DNA of 44,268 nucleotides from positions 1 through 44,268 of the forward strand of contig CADBNR010000066.1 in NCBI GenBank assembly GCA_902796035.1, in the 5' to 3' direction. The stretch comes from an uncultured Bacteroidales bacterium. Lineage in GTDB: Bacteria > Bacteroidota > Bacteroidia > Bacteroidales > Muribaculaceae. Positions 16,338-23,847 of the stretch are shown here, one piece after another; the stretch's first letter is position 1; every line of letters starts with the position of its first letter. The notes under the pieces are model-generated. The model saw nothing but the letters and a program-made list of their open reading frames with translations. It had not been told where the DNA came from and did no database searches. The position numbers and the translations under genes are program-made.

Positions 16338-18623
16338 TCAGCTGATGCGGGCTGCCTTCTGCACGCCCTTGATGTTCTTCAGGGCGTTGCAGATGGACTC
16401 GACGGTGTCGGTATTGTCCACCAGCACGGTCAGTTCGGCCTGGAACACCTCCTGCGGGGCCGAGATGTTGAGGCCGCGTATGTTGATACCGAGCTTCTGC
16501 GACACGGTGCTGGTGATCTCCTCCAGTATTCCGTGGCGGTCGATCCCCTCCACGGTTATCCTGGCAATGAACTTCTCGGCCGTGCCGCCCCATCGTGTGG
16601 CCACCAGGCGCGGGCCGTAGCTGGTCTTGAGTCGCATTGCCACGGGGCACGACTGCTTGTGCAGCACCACCTCCTCGTCGTCGTTGACGAATCCCAGCAC
16701 GTCGTCGCCCGGGATGGGGGTGCAGCACACGTCGAGCAGATAGTTCGGCTTTTCGGCGTCGGGATGCAGGATGTACACCTCCTTGCGGTTGATGGGGTCC
16801 TTGGGCGGATCCTGGCTGTTCAGTTTCTTGCGCGAGGCGAAGGGGTTGCGCAGTATCTTGCGTATCAGCGAGGTGCGCTTCTTGAACAGGGCCTTGAGCT
16901 GGTCGGCCGTCAGGTCTATCTCCTCCTTGGCGATGCGCACGTACAGGTCGTCGGGCGAGATTGCGCCGAGGTTGCGGCACAGGTTCTGCACCAGTTCGTC
17001 GGTGATGTCGAGACCTTCCTGTTCGGCCACCTGCACCAGGAGGTCGCGGCCGCGCGAGATGAGGTGCGGGCGGCTGCGGCGCATGAAGTCGCGTATGCAG
17101 TTCTGGGCCTTGGCCGTCTTGCAGTATTCCAGCCACTGCGTCACGGGCTTCTGCGACTTGGAGGTGATGATCTCCACCTGGTCGCCGCTGTCCAGCTCGT
17201 AGCTGAGGGGCACGAGACGATGGTTGATCTTGCCTGCCAGACAGTGCAGTCCCAGCTCGGTGTGGATGGCGAAGGCCATGTCCAGCACCGTAGCCTTGGC
17301 CGGCAGCGTGATCAGGTCGCCGCGCGGTGTGAACACGTATATCTCGCGGGCAAAGAGGTTGAGCTTGATGGTGTCCAGGAAGTCGATGGCATTCGGCTCC
17401 GGGTTGGCTAAGATGTCCTTGATGGTGTTCATCCATTTGTCCAGTTCCGAATCGTCCTCGTATTCGCCGGTCTTGTATTTCCAGTGGGCGGCATATCCGA
17501 GTTCGGCTATCTCGTCCATCTTGCGGCTGCGTATCTGCACCTCGATCCATTTCCCTTCCGGGCCCATGGCCGTGAGGTGCAGGGCGCGGTATCCGTTGGC
17601 CTTGGGCACCGACGTCCAGTCGCGCAGACGGTCGGGATGCACCTTGTGGCCGTCGCTGAAGAAGGTGTATATCTGCCAGCAGCGCAGACGCTCCTGTGAG
17701 TCGTCGTCGTTCTCGAATATGACGCGCACCGCGTATACGTCGTATATCTCGCTGAACGGTATCTTCTTGGTCTCCATCTTGTTGTAGATGGAGTATGCGC
17801 TCTTGATGCGGGCCTTGATTTCGTATTTGAATCCGGCGGCGTCCAGCTTCTTGCGTATCGGAGCCACGAACTCTTCCACCACTTTCTCGCGGTGTGCGGC
17901 CGACTGGTTGACCAGGGCCATTATCTCCTCGTACTTCTGCGGATGCTCGTATTTGAAAGCCAGGTCCTCGAGTTCCTGCTTTATCTTGTAGAGTCCGAGT
18001 CGGTGAGCCAGCGGGGCGTAGACGTACAGGGTCTCGCCGGCTATCTTATACTGCTTTTCGGGCCTCATGGAGGCCAGGGTGCGCATGTTGTGCAGGCGGT
18101 CGGCCATCTTGATGAGCACTACGCGGATGTCGGTGCTCATGGACAGCAGCAGTTTGCGGAAGTTCTCGGCCTGCAGCGATGCCTGCGAACCGAAGATGCC
18201 GCCCGAAATCTTGGTCAGGCCCTCGACGATGGAGGCTATCTTGTCGCCGAAATTGTTCTCGATGTCCTCGCGGGTGTATTCTGTGTCCTCCACCACGTCG
18301 TGGAGCAGGGCCGCGCAGATGGATGTGGAACCGAGGCCCAGTTCGGAAATCACGATCTTGGCCACGGCTATGGGATGGAGGATGTAGGGCTCGCCACTGC
18401 GACGCCGCACGCCCTTGTGGGCCTCGCGGGCGAAACGGTAGGCGCGCTCTATTTTTTCTACTTTCTTGCGATGGTTGCTCTGAAGGTACGCACGTAGCAG
18501 CTCCTGATATGAATTCTCGATCATCAGGTCTTCCTCCTCCGGGCTCATCGGCTTATATTCCGGAGCCGGAATGTGGTGCGGAACAGGTACATACTCCGCA
18601 TGTTTGGGCACATTCTCCATCAT
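16338..18623 (-). CDS. Bifunctional (p)ppGpp synthetase/hydrolase of the RelA/SpoT family
   Basis: 761 residues from ATG 18623. The hydrolase HD domain is intact: H69 and H83, then ALLHDVVEDT with H108/D109 and E112/D113. The synthetase domain has YSIYNKMETKKIPF, DVYAVRVIF, DWTSVPKANGYRALHL and EVQIRS. TGS (IYVFTPRGDLITLPAKATVL) and a C-terminal ACT domain follow. Intact catalytic parts in both domains indicate a Rel/SpoT enzyme able to make and degrade the stringent-response alarmone. I chose 18623 because a near-perfect promoter sits 5 bases upstream; the in-frame extension to 18782 lies beyond that promoter. The gene heads a minus-strand unit with the PgpH-like gene. Confidence 0.95.
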   Translation of the reverse strand: MMENVPKHAEYVPVPHHIPAPEYKPMSPEEEDLMIENSYQELLRAYLQSNHRKKVEKIERAYRFAREAHKGVRRRSGEPYILHPIAVAKIVISELGLGSTSICAALLHDVVEDTEYTREDIENNFGDKIASIVEGLTKISGGIFGSQASLQAENFRKLLLSMSTDIRVVLIKMADRLHNMRTLASMRPEKQYKIAGETLYVYAPLAHRLGLYKIKQELEDLAFKYEHPQKYEEIMALVNQSAAHREKVVEEFVAPIRKKLDAAGFKYEIKARIKSAYSIYNKMETKKIPFSEIYDVYAVRVIFENDDDSQERLRCWQIYTFFSDGHKVHPDRLRDWTSVPKANGYRALHLTAMGPEGKWIEVQIRSRKMDEIAELGYAAHWKYKTGEYEDDSELDKWMNTIKDILANPEPNAIDFLDTIKLNLFAREIYVFTPRGDLITLPAKATVLDMAFAIHTELGLHCLAGKINHRLVPLSYELDSGDQVEIITSKSQKPVTQWLEYCKTAKAQNCIRDFMRRSRPHLISRGRDLLVQVAEQEGLDITDELVQNLCRNLGAISPDDLYVRIAKEEIDLTADQLKALFKKRTSLIRKILRNPFASRKKLNSQDPPKDPINRKEVYILHPDAEKPNYLLDVCCTPIPGDDVLGFVNDDEEVVLHKQSCPVAMRLKTSYGPRLVATRWGGTAEKFIARITVEGIDRHGILEEITSTVSQKLGINIRGLNISAPQEVFQAELTVLVDNTDTVESICNALKNIKGVQKAARIS

Positions 18624-18628
18624 AATCA

Positions 18629-18660
18629 CAAAATTAATCAACAATTCCTCAACTTCCAAA
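18629..18660 (-). promoter_or_regulatory. Promoter of rel, probably giving a leaderless mRNA
   Basis: On the minus strand TTTG (18657-18660), a 20-base spacer and TAATTTTG (18629-18636) match the Bacteroidetes consensus. Only 5 bases separate the -7 box from the ATG ATG at 18623, so the mRNA would have almost no leader. Confidence 0.7.
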
Positions 18661-18822
18661 TAAAAATGCATGCGAAGACAATCGAACTTTATGGCCGCCA
18701 AAGGGGTTCTAACTGTAGAAAAGACACTAAACAAGATACAGGGCCACGGTATGATGGTGGCGGCCGAAGGTTTCATTGCCACGGCGTTAACATTATAGGC
18801 CGCAAATCTTTAACATTATTTT

Positions 18823-18854
18823 GCACCCCGGAATAAAATATTGTTCCGGGGTGC
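18823..18854. repeat. Perfect 11-base inverted repeat
   Basis: GCACCCCGGAA (18823-18833) and TTCCGGGGTGC (18844-18854) pair perfectly around a 10-base A/T-rich loop. There is no T-run on either side, so it does not look like an intrinsic terminator. A protein-binding site or RNA hairpin is possible. Confidence 0.75.
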
Positions 18855-18964
18855 GGCGTTATTAATCCACTAAAGAACGATAAAGTGTCAAAACGGAGAG
18901 AAAGACTAATGTAGCAGTAATTCCCCGGACATCAAGTTTACGAAAGACATTTAGCGTTGAGCAC

Positions 18965-19028
18965 CGCGCATTATGCATGATATGCATAGCGAATAGCATC
19001 GCGCATTATGCATTGTGCATTAATTATG
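18965..19028. repeat. Heptamer array, GCGCATT/ATGCATT type
   Basis: Nine 7-base units from 18966: GCGCATT, ATGCATG, ATATGCA, TAGCGAA, TAGCATC, GCGCATT, ATGCATT, GTGCATT, AATTATG. The 14-base word CGCGCATTATGCAT occurs exactly twice, 35 bases (five heptads) apart. The complementary unit type (AATGCGC, AATGCGT) forms the array after mltD at 23749-23797. Confidence 0.85.
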
Positions 19029-19104
19029 GATATTGTCTAAATTTTGGGTTATATACATTAGTAATTTCTATCGTCTGCGCGGCGGCAAGCCAAGCAGGAA
19101 TTGG

Positions 19105-19139
19105 GTCAGTCCTCGTGAGAAGACTGACTCTAATTTTTT
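19105..19139 (+). terminator. Terminator-like hairpin in the rel-parA spacer
   Basis: GTCAGTC (19105-19111) and GACTGAC (19122-19128) pair around a 10-base loop, followed by six T at 19134-19139. No gene lies upstream on this strand before the divergent rel start, so it would end either a small RNA or antisense transcription. Confidence 0.5.
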
Positions 19140-19194
19140 ATAAATGTCAACAATGGATAGAACTGCGGTATATGGCTGTATATGCTGTGTATGG

Positions 19195-19286
19195 TCGGAG
19201 ACCATGTTTCTCGTTAACCCCACGAAGGCTTCCGGACGCTTCGCGCCCTCCGCCATCGTGGGGTTAATGAGAAACAGCCTCTCCGA
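19195..19286. repeat. 92-base inverted-repeat element with 31-base arms
   Basis: Arm 19195-19225 and arm 19256-19286 are reverse complements apart from four positions, around a 30-base centre. The outer ends are also small hairpins with a GGA/TCC loop: TGGTC-GGA-GACCA (19192-19204) on the left and CCTC-TCC-GAGG (19278-19288) on the right. Confidence 0.88.
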
Positions 19287-19292
19287 GGTGTT

Positions 19293-19369
19293 TCGGATTG
19301 GGGTATTCGGGTTAGTGTATTCGGATTGGGGTTTTGGGATTGGGGTTTCGGGGTAGCGTTACGGGTTTA
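19293..19369 (+). repeat. G-rich heptamer array upstream of parA, containing a G-quadruplex motif
   Basis: Read in sevens from 19293 the spacer is TCGGATT, GGGGTAT, TCGGGTT, AGTGTAT, TCGGATT, GGGGTTT, TGGGATT, GGGGTTT, CGGGGTA and two weaker units. Within it 19328-19353 has four G tracts (4, 3, 4, 4) with loops of 4, 3 and 4 bases, a canonical intramolecular G-quadruplex motif on the plus strand. Confidence 0.8.
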
Positions 19370-19448
19370 TGTTTTCAGATTGGTGCTGAAAAATGTGAAA
19401 TAAGGAAATTTTGCAGTAATCGGTATGGGAATGTGGGAATAAATTCGT

Positions 19449-19456
19449 ATCTTTGC
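19449..19456 (+). promoter_or_regulatory. -7 box of the parA operon
   Basis: TATCTTTG matches TAnnTTTG. I see no well-spaced TTTG upstream. The leader to parA would be about 100 bases and contains GCTTGAG or near copies three times. Confidence 0.5.
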
Positions 19457-19562
19457 ATATTTAAACAGGTATAGCTTGAGTTTGGCAAGTATTTCAGCTT
19501 GTCCGACAGTAGATGAATATCGGCTTGAGCTTGCGAAAGTTGAATAGAAGAGCAGAACGTCT

Positions 19563-20345
19563 ATGGGAAAAATCATAGCGATAGCGAACCAGAAGGGAGG
19601 CGTGGGGAAGACCACCACGTCGTTTAATCTGGGTGCATGTCTTGCAGCGGGAGGCCGCAAGGTATTGCTTGTGGACGCCGATCCGCAGGCCAACGCCACG
19701 TCCGGTTTAGGTATGGAGCCTGAGGATTCCGACGCCACGGTGTACGAATGTCTGATCGAGGGCTATCCCGCGAAGGAGGCCATCATGCACACCCAGGTCA
19801 AGGGCCTGGACATAATCTGTTCGCGCATCGGACTTGTGGGTGCCGAGGTGGAGCTGATGAGCCGTGCCGACCGCGAGCGCACGCTTTCCGGAGTGCTCGA
19901 GCCGGTCAAGGACAACTACGACTACATCCTGATCGACTGCTCGCCGTCGCTTGGCATCATCACCGTCAACGCGCTGACCGCCGCCGACTCGGTGCTGATA
20001 CCGGTCCAGGCCGAATACTTCGCCCTTGAGGGTATCGCACAGTTGCTCAATACAATACGTATCATCAAGTCGCGCCTGAAGCCCACGCTCGAGATCGAAG
20101 GCTTCCTGCTGACCATGTACGATGCGCGCCTGCGTCTGGCCAACCAGATATTCGAGGAACTGAAAGGTCATTTCGGCGACATGGTGTTCACCACGGTGAT
20201 ACCGCGCAACATCAAGCTGAGCGAGAGCCCGAGCCATGGTCTGCCCGTGATGCTGTACGATCCCGACAGCCGTGGCGCCATAGCCTACGGCCAGCTGGCC
20301 CGCGAGCTGCAGTCACGCGAGCGTAAACGTAAGAAGAAAGCATGA
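19563..20345 (+). CDS. parA: Chromosome-partitioning ATPase ParA (Soj)
   Basis: 260 residues, without the N-terminal DNA-binding extension of plasmid ParA proteins, so the chromosomal Soj type. The deviant Walker A is KGGVGKTT at residues 11-18 with the signature Lys 11; DADPQAN follows near residue 40, and Walker B is YDYILIDCSPSLG. ParA dimerises on ATP, coats the nucleoid and moves ParB-bound origins apart. The stop overlaps the parB start by 4 bases (ATGA). Confidence 0.97.
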   Translation: MGKIIAIANQKGGVGKTTTSFNLGACLAAGGRKVLLVDADPQANATSGLGMEPEDSDATVYECLIEGYPAKEAIMHTQVKGLDIICSRIGLVGAEVELMSRADRERTLSGVLEPVKDNYDYILIDCSPSLGIITVNALTAADSVLIPVQAEYFALEGIAQLLNTIRIIKSRLKPTLEIEGFLLTMYDARLRLANQIFEELKGHFGDMVFTTVIPRNIKLSESPSHGLPVMLYDPDSRGAIAYGQLARELQSRERKRKKKA

Positions 20346-21241
20346 CCATGACAATGGATCAGAATAAGAAGACAGCCGGAACGAAGCGTGCGTTGGGTCG
20401 CGGACTCGACGCGCTGTTCGCGTCGGCGCCGGTGCCCGAGGTTCAGACCGGAGGCGCATCGGCCATATCCGAAATAGAACTGAACCTGATAGAGCCCAAT
20501 CCCGAACAGCCGCGCCGCACGTTCGACCCCGAGGCCCTCGAGGAACTTGCGGCCAGCATCCGTGAATTAGGCATAGTGCAGCCTCTGACGCTGCGTTCGG
20601 TGGCCGGAGGCCGCTATCAGATCATAGCCGGCGAACGCCGCTGGCGCGCCGCCACCAGGGCCGGACTCGTAACCGTGCCCGCATACGTGCGCACAGCCTC
20701 CGATTCCGAAATGACCGAGATGGCGCTGATCGAGAACATACAGCGTCAGGACCTGAACGCGATAGAGGTGGCATTGGGATTCAAGAAACTGATAGACAGC
20801 TATTCGCTGACTCAGGAACGGCTGTCGGAGCGCCTGGGCAAGAAACGCGCCACCATAGCCAACCATCTGCGCCTGCTGCGCCTGCCGGCCGAGATTCAGC
20901 TCGGCCTGCGCGACCACAACATAGAGATGGGCCATGCACGCGCCCTGCTTGGCCTGGACAACACCAAGATGCAGCTCAAGCTGTACAAGCGCATCGTGAA
21001 GGAGGGACTCTCCGTGCGCGCCGTCGAGGCTTTGGTCAAGAAACTGAACGAGCCGCAGGCTCCGCAGGAAAAGAACAGTGACAACGAGGTATACGACGAG
21101 CTGGTGAAGAGCCTCAGCACGCGCTTCTCGGCACCGGTGAAATTCAGCCGCAACGCCAAGGGCAACGGCACCATTACGTTCAAATTCGGCAACGACGACG
21201 ATCTGCACCGGCTGATCAAGGCGTTCGACAGTGTGAAGTGA
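20342..21241 (+). CDS. parB: Chromosome-partitioning protein ParB (Spo0J)
   Basis: 299 residues. The N-terminus has ALGRGLDALF, the usual ParA-contact segment. The CTP-binding domain follows with PNPEQPRRTFDPEALEELA, IVQPL, IAGERRWRA and ENIQRQDLN. A helix-turn-helix region (SLTQERLSERLGKKRATIANHLRLLRLP) would bind parS, and the C-terminal dimerisation part ends in FGNDDDLHRLIKAFDS. I found no convincing parS site in the window. The gene overlaps parA by 4 bases and is followed by the DUF5683 gene. Confidence 0.97.
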   Translation: MTMTMDQNKKTAGTKRALGRGLDALFASAPVPEVQTGGASAISEIELNLIEPNPEQPRRTFDPEALEELAASIRELGIVQPLTLRSVAGGRYQIIAGERRWRAATRAGLVTVPAYVRTASDSEMTEMALIENIQRQDLNAIEVALGFKKLIDSYSLTQERLSERLGKKRATIANHLRLLRLPAEIQLGLRDHNIEMGHARALLGLDNTKMQLKLYKRIVKEGLSVRAVEALVKKLNEPQAPQEKNSDNEVYDELVKSLSTRFSAPVKFSRNAKGNGTITFKFGNDDDLHRLIKAFDSVK

Positions 21242-21246
21242 CAGGA

Positions 21247-22071
21247 ATGGGCATACGACTCACACGGATGGAGAAAGCACTGACAGTGGCCCTGGCGATA
21301 TTGTTCGTGATACCGCCGGGCTTCGCGCAGACCGTGCTGCATGACCGCCAGCCGGGGACTGTGGCCCGTGACCGCAAGCCTGTGATACGTGACCGCGAGC
21401 CGCTTGGCTCCGACTCTATGGTGAATGTGGACGTGGATCTTGATCTGCGCGTATTGCCCGACGACAGGGAGACACTCACTACGGACTCGCTGAATACGGC
21501 AGAGGCCGACAGCATACCGCCCACGGTGGTTACGGAAGACGGGTACTCTTTCGACGAGAAGGGACGCCGTCCCTTCAATCCCAATCCCACGCGCGCCGTG
21601 TGGATGTCGGCGCTGTTTCCGGGCTTGGGACAGATATACAACCGCCGTTACTGGAAGCTTCCCATCGTGGTGGGCGGCTTCATGGGACTGGGCTACGCCA
21701 CCAGCTGGAACGGCAACCAATACAACGACTATATGCAGGGTTACAGGGACCTGATGGATTCCGACCCTAACACGAAAAGCTATATGAACTTCTTTCCGCC
21801 CACGGTCAACGAGTCCGACCTGGACAAGGCATGGCTGGAAAGGACCTTCAAATACCGCAAGGACCAGTACCGGCGCTACCGCGACCTGTGCATCATCTGT
21901 CTGGTGGCATTGTACCTGGTATGTATGGTCGACGCCTACGTTGACGCGCAGATGGCACACTTCGACGTGTCGCCCGACCTGAGTCTCGACCTGGCTCCGG
22001 CCATAATCACCCCGCAGAACCAGAGCTGGAAACGTACCAGCCTCGGACTGCAGTGGACGTTAACCTTTTAA
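21247..22071 (+). CDS. DUF5683-family exported or membrane protein
   Basis: About 275 residues. Several starts are possible: GTG 21238 (overlapping the parB stop), ATG 21247 and ATG 21268. All give a signal-like segment (KALTVALAILFVIPPGFAQ). The conserved core is NPNPTRAVWMSALFPGLGQIYNRRYWKLP, followed by two membrane helices (VVGGFMGLGYATSW and LCIICLVALYLVCMVDAYVDA), which is typical of DUF5683. The role is unknown. Its regular place between parB and an MltD-like enzyme in Bacteroidetes suggests an envelope function tied to growth or division. Confidence 0.9.
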   Translation: MGIRLTRMEKALTVALAILFVIPPGFAQTVLHDRQPGTVARDRKPVIRDREPLGSDSMVNVDVDLDLRVLPDDRETLTTDSLNTAEADSIPPTVVTEDGYSFDEKGRRPFNPNPTRAVWMSALFPGLGQIYNRRYWKLPIVVGGFMGLGYATSWNGNQYNDYMQGYRDLMDSDPNTKSYMNFFPPTVNESDLDKAWLERTFKYRKDQYRRYRDLCIICLVALYLVCMVDAYVDAQMAHFDVSPDLSLDLAPAIITPQNQSWKRTSLGLQWTLTF

Positions 22072-22086
22072 GCATTAACAACGAAC

Positions 22087-23745
22087 ATGAGCAGAAAGTC
22101 AATCATACTTATGGCCGCGTTGCTGGGCGTCATGCCGTCGATGGCGCAGAAGAACCGCAACGTCAACAGCCTTCGCACCGAGATAACCGACTCGCATATA
22201 GTGTATCCCAAGAGCTACGAGGCCGACACGCAGCGTATGCTGGAGGGCTGGTACATGCAGAATTACACCGCCACCGACGACAGCTATCGCCGCAAGGGGG
22301 ACGTGGAGGTGAGCGACGCCGTGTTGCGCGACCGCCTGTCGAAGCTGCCCACGGTAATCGATATGCCATATAACTCGATAGTGCGCAGCTATATAGAACG
22401 TTACACCCGCCGCGGACGCGACCAGGTGGCCGCTCTGTTGGGTCTGTCATTATATTATATGCCCATCTTCGAGCAGGCACTTGAGGCCGAGGGACTGCCC
22501 CTTGAGCTGAAATACCTGCCCGTGATAGAGTCCGCGCTGGACCCTAACGCCACCAGCAAGCACGGCGCCGCCGGCCTGTGGCAGTTCATGGTCGGTACCG
22601 GCAAAGGCCTCGGTCTGGAGGTGAACAGCATGGTGGACGAACGCCGCGACCCCTACAAGTCGTCGGAAAAGGCCGCCAGATACCTCAAGGATCTGTACAA
22701 CAGCTACGGCGACTGGTCGCTGGCCATCGCCGCCTACAACTGCGGTCCCGGTGCCGTAAACAAGGCGCTGCGCCGCGCCGGGGGTACGCCCGACACCCAT
22801 GATTACTGGTCCATTTACTATTATCTCAGCCCCGAGACGCGCGGATACGTACCCATGTTCATCGCCGCGAACTATGTGATGAATTATTACGACAAGCACA
22901 ACATCGGCCCGGTGTTGCCCACCAAGCCCTTGGTGATGGACACCGTGCATGTGGCCGAGCGCATACATTTCGACCAGATCTCGCACGTGCTCGACATCCC
23001 GGTGGAGGAGCTGCGTGTGCTGAACCCTCAGTTCCGCGCCGACATCATTCCGGGCAACAACGAGCGCAGCTACACGCTGATACTTCCGTCGCGCCAGGTG
23101 CAGGCATACCTGATGAGCGAGGAGGAGATACGCAATTATAACGCCGACACGTACGCCCGTCGCGTCGTGGCCGAACCCGGTTCGGAGCCCGACGCCCAGC
23201 TTGCCGCCATCATAGCGCAGGAGGATGCCGAGGAACTGGCCAACGAGGAGCATGACCAGGCCAAGGACCTGCCGGCACCGCGCAAGACCGAGGAGGTGGC
23301 CGTGACACGCGACCGTCGCGGATCGCAGCAACAGCATCTCGACACCGGCGACACCGATGCGCAGGCCGATGCCGCAAGCGACTACCGTGCCGCACGCCAG
23401 TCGGCACGCCGTCAGTCCAGGAGCACCTACGAGGCTCCGGCCACGCAGAGCAGGCAGACCGCGGCCAAGAGTGGCAAGACAACCGCCAAAAAGAAGAAAA
23501 CGCAGCCTGCGGCTCCCCAATCGCATACCGTCAAGAGCGGCGACAATCTGTCAAACATAGCCAAGAAGTACGGCACCACCGTGGCGGCCCTGAAGAAGGC
23601 CAACGGCATAACCGGCAGCGGCGACGCACTGCAACCCGGCGACAAGCTGAAACTGCCGGGCAAGAGCACTGTCTCCAAATCCGAGAGCAAAAACAAATCA
23701 AAAGGTACGTCCTCAAAATCAAGGAAAAAGAAGAGACGGCGTTGA
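22087..23745 (+). CDS. MltD-like lytic transglycosylase with one LysM domain
   Basis: 552 residues. A signal peptide (to about SMAQ, residue 21) is followed by the SLT catalytic domain: ELKYLPVIESALDPNATSKHGAAGLWQFM, with catalytic Glu in VIES, and later LAIAAYNCGPGAVNKALRR. These enzymes cleave the glycan strands of peptidoglycan to leave 1,6-anhydro ends. A long low-complexity linker rich in Ala, Gln, Arg and Lys (about 370-490) leads to one LysM module (HTVKSGDNLSNIAKKYGTT ... LQPGDKLKLP). The protein ends in a Lys/Ser/Arg tail. It is the last gene of the parA unit, and a heptamer array begins one base after its stop. Confidence 0.93.
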   Translation: MSRKSIILMAALLGVMPSMAQKNRNVNSLRTEITDSHIVYPKSYEADTQRMLEGWYMQNYTATDDSYRRKGDVEVSDAVLRDRLSKLPTVIDMPYNSIVRSYIERYTRRGRDQVAALLGLSLYYMPIFEQALEAEGLPLELKYLPVIESALDPNATSKHGAAGLWQFMVGTGKGLGLEVNSMVDERRDPYKSSEKAARYLKDLYNSYGDWSLAIAAYNCGPGAVNKALRRAGGTPDTHDYWSIYYYLSPETRGYVPMFIAANYVMNYYDKHNIGPVLPTKPLVMDTVHVAERIHFDQISHVLDIPVEELRVLNPQFRADIIPGNNERSYTLILPSRQVQAYLMSEEEIRNYNADTYARRVVAEPGSEPDAQLAAIIAQEDAEELANEEHDQAKDLPAPRKTEEVAVTRDRRGSQQQHLDTGDTDAQADAASDYRAARQSARRQSRSTYEAPATQSRQTAAKSGKTTAKKKKTQPAAPQSHTVKSGDNLSNIAKKYGTTVAALKKANGITGSGDALQPGDKLKLPGKSTVSKSESKNKSKGTSSKSRKKKRRR

Positions 23746-23746
23746 G

Positions 23747-23813
23747 ATAATGCGCAATGCGTAATGCGAAACGCATAATGCGTAATGTCGCGATGCAATT
23801 CAATGCGGAATGG
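23747..23813. repeat. Heptamer array, AATGCGT type, after mltD
   Basis: Seven-base units from 23749: AATGCGC, AATGCGT, AATGCGA, AACGCAT, AATGCGT, AATGTCG, CGATGCA, then decaying copies. The unit is the reverse complement of the array at 18966-19028 (for example GCATAATGCG here, CGCATTATGC there). The two arrays therefore flank the parA-mltD block in opposite orientation. Confidence 0.88.
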
Positions 23814-23847
23814 AGTAATTTATAAAAATCCCCATATCTAATCATCC

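Larger units (their letters stand above)
18624..19562. other. 939-base gene-free spacer between divergent rel and parA
   Basis: No coding region is credible here. From left to right it holds the rel promoter, an 11-pair hairpin (18823-18854), a heptamer array (18965-19028), a terminator-like hairpin (19105-19139), a 31-base inverted repeat (19195-19286), a G-rich heptamer array with a G-quadruplex motif (19293-19369) and the parA promoter box. Confidence 0.8.

Noticed and set aside
16318-17550. Long open frame on the minus strand overlapping rel
   Set aside because: It is out of frame with the RelA/SpoT gene, which has every expected motif. Its composition (Arg, Gly, Pro, Gln rich) is that of a GC-biased shadow frame.
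18977-19267. Short open frames within the rel-parA spacer
   Set aside because: They run through a heptamer array, a terminator-like hairpin and an inverted repeat, and the encoded sequence has no protein-like pattern.
20896-21960. Open frame antisense to parB and DUF5683
   Set aside because: It spans two real genes and their junction, with no family similarity that I recognise.
22450-23526. 358-codon open frame antisense to the transglycosylase gene
   Set aside because: Low-complexity shadow of a gene with all its catalytic motifs on the other strand.
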